A program made the position numbers and the translations under genes. The notes under the pieces were generated by a model. It saw nothing but the letters and a program-made list of their open reading frames with translations. It was not told the DNA's origin and did no database searches. Of a stretch of 12,858 bases of DNA, positions 6,848-12,858 are shown piece after piece; position 1 is the first letter of the stretch, and every line of letters begins with the position of its first letter. Origin of the DNA: Spirochaetaceae bacterium (GTDB taxonomy: Bacteria; Spirochaetota; Spirochaetia; SZUA-6; Fen-1364); the NCBI GenBank assembly GCA_003154555.1, contig PMDT01000266.1:1-12858 (forward strand), in the 5' to 3' direction.

Positions 6848-9735
6848 CGCGCGCCTCCAAGGAGAAGCCGTGACTTCACGGTCCAGGATGAGGCAGGGAA
6901 GCCCGCCTCCAGCCGTTTGACCAACGCTGCCACCTCGTCGGGCTTCTTCGCAAGCTGCATCATTTCCGCCGCGCGGTAGATCGCGGAGGCGGCAAAGTCA
7001 GGATCCACGTTCGTCAGCAGCACGACGGCAAGGAACTGCCGCGCCGCCTCCGCGAGGTCTCCTTTTCTGTAGAAGTATTCGCCGATGAGCATCTGCGCCT
7101 GCGGCGCTCCCTGCGGGTTGCCCTCTTTCACGACCGGGAGGAGGAGCGTGTAGCCGGTATCCGCCTTCTTGTCGCCGGCGTAGATGTAGAGCTTCGCAAG
7201 GTCGATGGTTGCCTGCCTTTTCTTGTCGCCGGTCTCACGCGCGATGATGGCGGAGAGCGCCGATTCACGGTCACCCTCTCCGCTTGCAAGCAGCCTGAGC
7301 TGCTCGGCGCGGATGTCGGCGCGCGCGGCGCGGGCATCGTCGGGAAACTCCTTGATGAAACGCGTATACAGGTCGAGCGCCTGCGGATACGCCTGGGTCT
7401 TCGCGTAGGCCTCCGCCGTCTGCTGGAGCGCCGGGCTCCTGAAGCTGCTGTCAGGGTAGCCCGCGATCAGTTGCTCCCAGAGGAGCGCCGCCGCCATCCC
7501 TTCCCCGACGTTCTGGGCTGCCTGGCCTCCCCAGTACAGGGCCGCATCGACAAGCTTCCCCTTGGGGTATCGCGTGCGGTATTCGTCGAAGGCAGCGCGC
7601 GCGTCCGACCACATCCCGTGCGTGAAGAATGTGTCCGCGCGTCGGTAGAGGGCCTCCTCGCGGAGAGGGCTGTCGGGAAACGCGTCGGTGAGCTTCCGGT
7701 ATGCCGCCGCCGCCTGTTGGGTCTGGCCGAGATCCGAGAGGGCGCCTGCTTCGTCGAACAGCGCATCGGCCGCCCATGGCGAGGGCGGCGCGGAGCCGGC
7801 GATGCCGGCCAGCACCCGCGCGGCTTCATCGCGCTTCTTCTCATTGAGCAGGCTCTTGGCATACAGATAGAGACTCTTCTGCGCGAGGTCGCCCTGGCCG
7901 CCGCGTGCCGGCACGGCGGAGAATGCCGCGGCAGCCTTGTCGAAATCGCCCGCGCTGAAATGTGACCAGCCGGCGAGATAGGTCACCATGGGCGCAAGCT
8001 CGTGCGTCGGGAACGCTGCCGCCATGTCGTCGAAGACCTGGGCGGCGCTGGGGAAATCGGACATCCGCAGATAGGCCCACCCGAGATAGTAGCGGGCATA
8101 GGGAACGATGACGGTGAGCCCGTTTTTCTGCGCAAGGGCCGGTGTGATCGACGCGAGGTCCGCCGTCGCGTGCGAATAGTCCTTCGTGGCGATCAGCGAC
8201 AGGCCGCGGAGATAGGAAACGACGATCGCCGCGTAGGGGTCCTGCGCATCAATGGCGGGGAATTGCCGGCGCACGGCGTCGGCCTCGGTGATGATCTCGG
8301 CATTCCGCTTCAATACGAAGAGCGCCTTCAGATAATCGAGACGCGACCTCAGGTCCGTGGGGTACCGCGTCACGTAATCCTTGAGCGCATCGGCGGCCTG
8401 CGCCGTCTGTCGCGCCCCATTGAAGAGCACGATCTGCAGGCGTGCAACCTGCTGGCGCAGCGCGGGATCCGTGTCCTGGCGGAGAAGCCCGTCCACCAGG
8501 CGGGCAGCCTCGTCCCCCTTGCCCTGCCGGAAGTAACAATACGCCAGCAGGTAGGCGGCTTCGGGTGCCCGGTGGGAGTCAGGGAATGCCGTTCTGAACT
8601 GGGAGTAGTAACCGGCGGCGGCGGAAAAATCGTCGCCCATGAGGCTGATGTCCCCAAGCCGGATGATCACGGCTCCCGTGCCGGGCTTCCCGGCCGACAG
8701 GAAGTCCGCGAGGATCTGCCGCGCCGCCACGGGGTCTTTTTTGGCGATCAGGATCTCGGCAAGGTAGATCGGCACGACCTCGTTGACCGGGGCTTCCTGG
8801 CGGACACTCCAGGCGCGCCGCAGGAATGCATCGGCGACATCGAGATTCCCCTGGCGGAAGCTCTCCGCCCCGACACGGGTCCAGAGGTCCGAGAGAACAC
8901 TCGTTCTCCCCGTAAAGCGCGTCTCGGCGGCCTGCGTCAGGTCGCGCATGGCCTGCAGGTCCTGCTTGCGCTGGGCGGCGGAAAAGAGCCTTCCATAGGC
9001 AACGAGCGCAACGTCGTCGGAGGCACCGACGAGCTGGATGTACAAAGGCTGTGCATCATCCGTGCGGCCGGACTGCCAGAGAGCCTCGGCCCGCAGGAGG
9101 AGGAACTGGCTCTTCCATGGCTCGGGGAAGCTTGTCGCGTCGGTCTTCTGCGTCAGCGAAAGAAGATCTGGAAAGGCGGCCTCCTTCTGCAGCAGCGCTC
9201 CAAGAAGCACGGCGGCATAGGGGAAAAGCCGCGAGCTTTGATAATTTGAGACGATCGATTTCAGGCTTGCAAGGGCATCCGTGTCATTCGAAAGCGCCTG
9301 CAGCGCAAGAGCCTTGTGAAGGAGGGCCTGCGGTGTGAACTCCTGGTCGCTCGGTCCGGCAAGGAATGCATTCAGGCTCTCCACGCTGAGGGCATAGCTC
9401 TGCAGCGCATACAGCGACAGCCCTTTCCACAGGGGGACGTAGGCGAAGTACCGGGTCGTGCGATAGTGAATCTCGATGTCGCCGATGAGCTGGACCGCGT
9501 CGCGGTAGCGCGCCAGGCGGTACATGCAGACAGCGCGGCGATATTCCACGTCCGCGACCCGCTCGGACAACGGGTAGGCGGAGAGGAATGTCGTGTATGC
9601 CTCCAGGGCCGCGGCGTAATTCCTGCCCAGGTATCGGCTCTCCGCTTCCGCGTACAGGCTGCTTTCCGCCGGAGCGGCTGAAATCGGTTGCGCGCCGCCC
9701 GCAAAAAGGAGAAGTCCCAGGATGAATGCAATCAT
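6844..9735 (-). CDS. Large exported tetratricopeptide-repeat protein
   Basis: A 963-residue protein made almost wholly of TPR-type helical pairs. Recurrent units of the form A...Y..FL..YP.S..V..A.YR.A......G.Y..A appear from about residue 25 to the C-terminus; clear ones include YAEAESRYLGRNYAAALEAY (28-47), ARYYLGWAYLRMSDFPSAAQ, and EEALYRRADTFFTHGMWSDA. Residues 1-21 look like a signal peptide (FILGLLLF core, ISAAPA cut region) but lack the usual positive charge, so periplasmic location is likely rather than certain. The repeats resemble those of periplasmic scaffolds such as CpoB/YbgF and BamD, but the protein is much longer. It starts 30 nt after the preceding stop without a visible Shine-Dalgarno. 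The ATG at 9735 is the first start codon after the in-frame TAA at 9766-9768. It overlaps the barrel gene by ATGA, suggesting it scaffolds an envelope complex with it. Confidence 0.85.
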   Translation of the reverse strand: MIAFILGLLLFAGGAQPISAAPAESSLYAEAESRYLGRNYAAALEAYTTFLSAYPLSERVADVEYRRAVCMYRLARYRDAVQLIGDIEIHYRTTRYFAYVPLWKGLSLYALQSYALSVESLNAFLAGPSDQEFTPQALLHKALALQALSNDTDALASLKSIVSNYQSSRLFPYAAVLLGALLQKEAAFPDLLSLTQKTDATSFPEPWKSQFLLLRAEALWQSGRTDDAQPLYIQLVGASDDVALVAYGRLFSAAQRKQDLQAMRDLTQAAETRFTGRTSVLSDLWTRVGAESFRQGNLDVADAFLRRAWSVRQEAPVNEVVPIYLAEILIAKKDPVAARQILADFLSAGKPGTGAVIIRLGDISLMGDDFSAAAGYYSQFRTAFPDSHRAPEAAYLLAYCYFRQGKGDEAARLVDGLLRQDTDPALRQQVARLQIVLFNGARQTAQAADALKDYVTRYPTDLRSRLDYLKALFVLKRNAEIITEADAVRRQFPAIDAQDPYAAIVVSYLRGLSLIATKDYSHATADLASITPALAQKNGLTVIVPYARYYLGWAYLRMSDFPSAAQVFDDMAAAFPTHELAPMVTYLAGWSHFSAGDFDKAAAAFSAVPARGGQGDLAQKSLYLYAKSLLNEKKRDEAARVLAGIAGSAPPSPWAADALFDEAGALSDLGQTQQAAAAYRKLTDAFPDSPLREEALYRRADTFFTHGMWSDARAAFDEYRTRYPKGKLVDAALYWGGQAAQNVGEGMAAALLWEQLIAGYPDSSFRSPALQQTAEAYAKTQAYPQALDLYTRFIKEFPDDARAARADIRAEQLRLLASGEGDRESALSAIIARETGDKKRQATIDLAKLYIYAGDKKADTGYTLLLPVVKEGNPQGAPQAQMLIGEYFYRKGDLAEAARQFLAVVLLTNVDPDFAASAIYRAAEMMQLAKKPDEVAALVKRLEAGFPASSWTVKSRLLLGGAR
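6854..6858 (-). promoter_or_regulatory. Strong Shine-Dalgarno of the beta-barrel gene
   Basis: The minus strand reads GGAGG, 6 nt and then ATG at 6847. The site encodes the final Gly codons of the upstream TPR protein (LLLGGAR) and supports the ATGA-overlap start. It is the best ribosome binding site within the overlapping operon, implying that the barrel gene can initiate independently as well as by coupling. Confidence 0.75.
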
Positions 9736-9765
9736 TATAACTAAATGATACTGCGGCCCGGTGGG

Positions 9766-11070
9766 TTATTCAATTTGCGGAGGTGCAAACTCACCCTCCG
9801 AATCGACATGGACGAGATGCACGAACTCGGCGGCGTAACGACGGTTGAGCGATGGGAGGCTCGTTTCCTTGTTCCGCTCCATCACGGAGACCCGGAAAAC
9901 GCCCTGCGCGTCGAAATACGGAAACAGCACGATCACGTGATGATGCTGGCGGAGCGTCGGCGTTCCCTCCGACAGGGCGAGCGCCGAAGGGGCGTTCACG
10001 GAGCCGACATAGATCTCGCCGGGATTCTCCCGCGCAAGAAAATACAGCACGTATTGCAGGAGCGGGACCGGATAGCCGACGTCCCGCACGTAGGGTACGC
10101 GCCGGGAGTCCCGAACGTCGATCTGGTCGTCGGCAGGAGCCACGCCTGTGCGCGCCTGCACGAGTGCCCGCGCCAGTCCCCGGCTCCAATCCAGACCAAA
10201 GTACGGGTCCAGCTCCTCCTCGTAGCGGGACGCCCATGGGTGGTCCTTTCCCGCGTTGCGCGACTTCAGCACCGCAATGTCGGTGTCCCTTCCCGTGAGC
10301 GGCGCGACGAGGCCGTCGATGATCCACTTCGCGAAGCCCGAGCAGTTGAACCCGCCCTTGCCGGCAGGTTGGCCGGTGGCGATGTAGACCATGCGGCCAT
10401 TCGCGTCCATTGCCCCATCGTCCATGTCGCGAAGCGCCGGCAGCCGGCTCCGCAGCACTTTCACCATCGCCTCGATGCGCACGTCCGCGCCGGTGCGTCC
10501 AGCGGGTGCGAGCACGAGACCCCAGTCCACGGACGTTGCGCTCAGGTCGATGATGCTCGCAAGGGGCGCGGTGAGGAGGCGATCGAAAGCCGCCGGCAGC
10601 GCAATGCCCGTCTGGAAGGGCTGGCCGAACAGAAACACGTCCATCTGTGTGCGGTCGCCGCTCGGGAAGAGGCGCAGGTAGCTTCCCGGCCCGTCCTGCA
10701 CAAATATCTTCGCCTGCACGAAGCCGCCGTCCTTCAGGCTGCGCTTGATGATCCAGGTACCGGCGCCGTCCAGGGGATAGCCCGTGCCTTTCTGGTTTGC
10801 AAAAATCAGGTACAGCGCGTCAGACTGCGCGTCGCGCCGGAATGAAACGCGCGAACCTCCGGTCTGCGTGAGGATGGCCTCTCGGGCGCGCGCGGCCTCA
10901 TCGAGCGGCGCGAAGATCGTGTCCTGCATGCGCTGTCGCGCTTCCCAGTTTTCCTGGAGCGCGATGGTCTGCGTGACAGCCCCGAGACCCGGCGCCGCGT
11001 GCGCGCAGGGAATGCAGGCTGCCACAAGGAGCAGGAAGGAAGCGGATCTATACCAGGAGCGTGTCCTCAT
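9766..11070 (-). CDS. Secreted or lipid-anchored protein with NlpC/P60-like Cys...His pattern
   Basis: A 434-residue exported protein of no family I recognise by name. MRTRSWYR followed by a hydrophobic core and LVAAC (Cys19) fits a spirochaete-type lipobox; cutting by ordinary signal peptidase at AHA-A is the alternative. FNCSGFAKW (242-250, Cys243) resembles the catalytic DCSGF motif of NlpC/P60 cysteine peptidases and amidases. HHHVIVLF (376-383) lies where the catalytic His and following beta strand would be, in the normal Cys-before-His order. The roughly 130 residues between are longer than in typical NlpC/P60 domains. The first 230 residues are unassigned. A TTG at 11073 is possible, but the ATG at 11070 has AAGGA 8 nt upstream and is preferred. 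It overlaps the pyrophosphorylase gene by 23 nt. A role in cutting peptidoglycan peptides is possible but unproven. Confidence 0.7.
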   Translation of the reverse strand: MRTRSWYRSASFLLLVAACIPCAHAAPGLGAVTQTIALQENWEARQRMQDTIFAPLDEAARAREAILTQTGGSRVSFRRDAQSDALYLIFANQKGTGYPLDGAGTWIIKRSLKDGGFVQAKIFVQDGPGSYLRLFPSGDRTQMDVFLFGQPFQTGIALPAAFDRLLTAPLASIIDLSATSVDWGLVLAPAGRTGADVRIEAMVKVLRSRLPALRDMDDGAMDANGRMVYIATGQPAGKGGFNCSGFAKWIIDGLVAPLTGRDTDIAVLKSRNAGKDHPWASRYEEELDPYFGLDWSRGLARALVQARTGVAPADDQIDVRDSRRVPYVRDVGYPVPLLQYVLYFLARENPGEIYVGSVNAPSALALSEGTPTLRQHHHVIVLFPYFDAQGVFRVSVMERNKETSLPSLNRRYAAEFVHLVHVDSEGEFAPPQIE

Positions 11071-12790
11071 CAATGCGATCCTTCAGGATCCCCCGCCGCG
11101 CGGCAAGGACGTCGGGGTCCGGCGCGAAGAGCGGGCTGATCTCGATTTCGTGGAGCGGACGGCCGTCGGCGCCCCGGGGGACTTCCACACCGACAGCCTC
11201 CAGCCATCGCGCCGCCTGCTCCACCTGGCCGCGATGACAGGACTCGATGGAGTCCACTCCTTCCCGGTTCTTCAACGGCGCGAACTCATCGGCGCGCTCC
11301 GTCTCGAAAAATAAGGCGCTGCCGGCGAGCGGGATCGCGTCGAAGATGAACATCTCCATCTTGACCGCATCCCTCTCACATACTTCGGCGCCCGCGGCAG
11401 TCGGATTGAGGGTCTTCACCTTCTTGCGCGCGACGTGCAGCGGCAGCTCGAGGCCCGGGGTTTCCAGGAAGGGCACGTCGAAAATGTGGATGGCGATGGA
11501 TCCCTGGTCGAAGAGGAGCCTGCCTCCCGCGTCGCGCGCGTGCATGCGCGCCTGGTCAAGGTCCGAGTACTCGATGACGCACGGCACTCCGTCCCTCGTC
11601 GCGATGACCCCGAGCTTCTCCTCAGGGTAGGCCTTCTCGACGACCTTGGCCGATGCGCGCGCTTCCGCGCGCAGATGAAAACCGAGGTAGACGGGGTCCG
11701 GCACGCGGACCAGGGGGTTGTCCACCTGGAAATAGAAAAGGTGCCGCACGCCCCTTTCCCGCATGCGTGCAAGATTTCCGGACCGGCGCAACGCATCGAT
11801 CACGCCGCCATGCCCGTTGGGATTGAAGAAGAGCCCGCCGTCCGGAGCCATGAGGAGCCTGCCGTCGGGCGACAGGGACGGCAGCATGCCCTGGGGGAAC
11901 ATCCGGACCGTCTCCGGTCCCAGGCCGAACCAGTCCTCCGATTCGAAGTAATCAATTGTTGCTTGATGATTCTGCGGACCGGTCATGATGAGCCAGGGGA
12001 TCTCGACCCCGTAGCGCCTGCGTGCCGCGGTGAGCTTCTCTGCAAAAAGCGCGAAAAGTGAGAGCTTCCGCAGGGGCGTGACGGGGAACATCCCCTTGGG
12101 CCCTTCGAATCCCAGTCTCGATCCCTGGCCGCCGGCAACGGTGAGAAAGGCGCATCCGCCGCGCCTGATCTCCTCCTCGCCTGCCTCGCGGGCCTGGCGG
12201 TCCGCACTGCTCACCGCGCGCGCGATGTACGGCGCGGGAACGAGCTCTTCGCTTCCGGCGGGATCGCATCCGGCAGCCGGCGCAAGGCATGCGCGCAGGT
12301 CGGAGAGGGTGCGTGGATCGAGCGATGCAAGATCCTCCAGGAGCCGCGCGCGCATCGAATCCGGCCGCGCCTCCCAGAAGTCGAAAAGGTGCCTCTGCCC
12401 CAGCTCCTCGTATCGCTCCCTCAGCTCTTTCTCTCCCATTGATCCATCCTCATCGACATCGACGCGCCCGGCGCGGTCGCGCCTGCGCTTCACGGTCATG
12501 AGCGCATCGATCAGACCCGCGCGCACCTGCGCGAATCGCGCGGCGATGTCGGGATCGCCCGCGCCCAGCTCCTCCCACAGCCGCCTTTTCGCCCCCTCGA
12601 TCGTGAACTTCCGCTCGTAGAGCAGGTCGCGAAAGCGCAGGAGGAGCTGGACTTCGTGCGCCGAATACTCGCGGCGGCCCGAGAGCCCCTTGGGCGGCGA
12701 AAGCAGCGGCAGCTCGCTCTCCCAGTAGCGGATGACGTGCGGCCGCACGCCGAGCAGACGCGCGACCTCGCCGATGCTCCACGAGCTCAT
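11048..12790 (-). CDS. MerR-type DNA-binding domain fused to UDP-sugar/UDP-HexNAc pyrophosphorylase
   Basis: A 580-residue cytoplasmic protein. Residues 3-72 are a MerR winged helix: WSIGEVARLLGVRPHVIRYW, then LSGRREYSAHEVQLLLRF and FTIEGAKRRL. After a charged linker (about 95-117), residues about 118-580 are a UDPGP-family nucleotidyltransferase that joins UTP and a sugar-1-phosphate. The UTP loop AGGQGSRLGFEGPKGMFP (219-236), NPNGHGG (323-329), FQVDNPLV (354-361), KMEMFIFD (477-484) and FAPLKN (503-508) resemble eukaryotic-type UDP-N-acetylglucosamine pyrophosphorylases more than GalU. The substrate (GlcNAc-1-P, GalNAc-1-P or glucose-1-P) is undecided. The ATG at 12790 overlaps the preceding stop as ATGA with only a weak AAGAAG upstream. 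No frameshift separates the domains; an internal ATG (118) could also give the enzyme alone. The fusion suggests transcription control linked to nucleotide-sugar state. Confidence 0.88.
   Translation of the reverse strand: MSSWSIGEVARLLGVRPHVIRYWESELPLLSPPKGLSGRREYSAHEVQLLLRFRDLLYERKFTIEGAKRRLWEELGAGDPDIAARFAQVRAGLIDALMTVKRRRDRAGRVDVDEDGSMGEKELRERYEELGQRHLFDFWEARPDSMRARLLEDLASLDPRTLSDLRACLAPAAGCDPAGSEELVPAPYIARAVSSADRQAREAGEEEIRRGGCAFLTVAGGQGSRLGFEGPKGMFPVTPLRKLSLFALFAEKLTAARRRYGVEIPWLIMTGPQNHQATIDYFESEDWFGLGPETVRMFPQGMLPSLSPDGRLLMAPDGGLFFNPNGHGGVIDALRRSGNLARMRERGVRHLFYFQVDNPLVRVPDPVYLGFHLRAEARASAKVVEKAYPEEKLGVIATRDGVPCVIEYSDLDQARMHARDAGGRLLFDQGSIAIHIFDVPFLETPGLELPLHVARKKVKTLNPTAAGAEVCERDAVKMEMFIFDAIPLAGSALFFETERADEFAPLKNREGVDSIESCHRGQVEQAARWLEAVGVEVPRGADGRPLHEIEISPLFAPDPDVLAARRGILKDRIDEDTLLV
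12437..12451 (-). promoter_or_regulatory. Possible internal translation start for the pyrophosphorylase domain
   Basis: On the minus strand GAGG (plus 12448-12451) is followed after 8 nt by ATG (12437-12439), codon 118 of the fusion gene. It falls in the linker between the MerR and enzyme domains, and the product would begin MGEKELRERYEELG, close to the natural start of free pyrophosphorylases. Spacing is good and the Shine-Dalgarno moderate, so use as a real start is a guess. Confidence 0.35.
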
Positions 12791-12858
12791 CGGGGGATCT
12801 TCTTGCTCTGCGTGAACTCGATGGAGACCGGCACAAGCGTGAAGCCCAGGTCCCTGCG
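12787..12858 (-). CDS. C-terminal end of an unrecognised gene, cut by window edge
   Basis: The last 23 codons of a minus-strand gene are visible: the peptide ends RRDLGFTLVPVSIEFTQSKK plus IPR, then TGA at 12787-12789. The stop overlaps the ATG of the MerR-pyrophosphorylase gene as ATGA, the same arrangement as further down the operon, which supports it being a genuine coding end and the proximal member of the same transcript. Too little remains to name a family. Confidence 0.6.
   Translation of the reverse strand, partial: RRDLGFTLVPVSIEFTQSKKIPR

Noticed and set aside
8002..9249. A 415-codon plus-strand open frame opposite the TPR gene
   Set aside because: Arg/Gly-rich composition without motifs; the opposite strand shows clear TPR repeats, so this is a shadow.
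9731..9740. Perfect TATAAT overlapping the TPR start codon on the minus strand
   Set aside because: RNA would begin after the ATG, and no -35 box is found 16-18 bp upstream.

Overview
The window looks like chromosome from a high-GC spirochaete, probably a Treponema/Spirochaeta relative. The main clue is a 946-residue membrane-anchored coiled-coil protein with a C-terminal helix-turn-helix. It resembles the 'SpiroCoCo' proteins of spirochaetes and lies directly upstream of grpE and dnaK. The taxon is inferred from protein resemblance only. All real genes lie on the minus strand, so the window reads from high to low coordinates.

Region 1 (12858 to 4161) is a tightly packed run of genes. It opens with the last codons of an unrecognised gene. 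Next come a MerR-type DNA-binding domain fused to a UDP-sugar/UDP-HexNAc pyrophosphorylase, a secreted protein with an NlpC/P60-like Cys...His pattern, a 963-residue exported TPR protein, a predicted outer-membrane beta-barrel protein, and a TonB-family protein. Four of the five junctions overlap (ATGA, a 23-nt overlap, ATGA, GTGA). The fifth is a 30-nt gap with no visible ribosome binding site. I see no promoter inside the run, so it probably behaves as one operon started upstream of the window. The last four products are all predicted to be envelope or periplasmic proteins, which suggests a shared outer-membrane function fed by or coordinated with nucleotide-sugar synthesis.

Region 2 (4160 to 4008) is a 153-bp regulatory gap. 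It holds duplicated CACGG/CCGTG dyads, a good sigma70-type promoter (TTGACA, 18 bp, TACTAT), and a 9-bp inverted repeat that pairs the start of the gap with the Shine-Dalgarno of the next gene.

Region 3 (4007 to 1) carries the coiled-coil gene, a 114-bp gap with a second sigma70-like promoter (TTGACC, 17 bp, TACATT), grpE, and the first 112 codons of dnaK. No CIRCE operator or hrcA is visible. No tRNA, rRNA, CRISPR array, insertion sequence or prophage gene was seen.

The most unusual items are the MerR-pyrophosphorylase fusion with a possible internal start, the NlpC/P60-TPR-barrel-TonB gene set, and the possible sequestration of the SpiroCoCo ribosome binding site in read-through transcripts.
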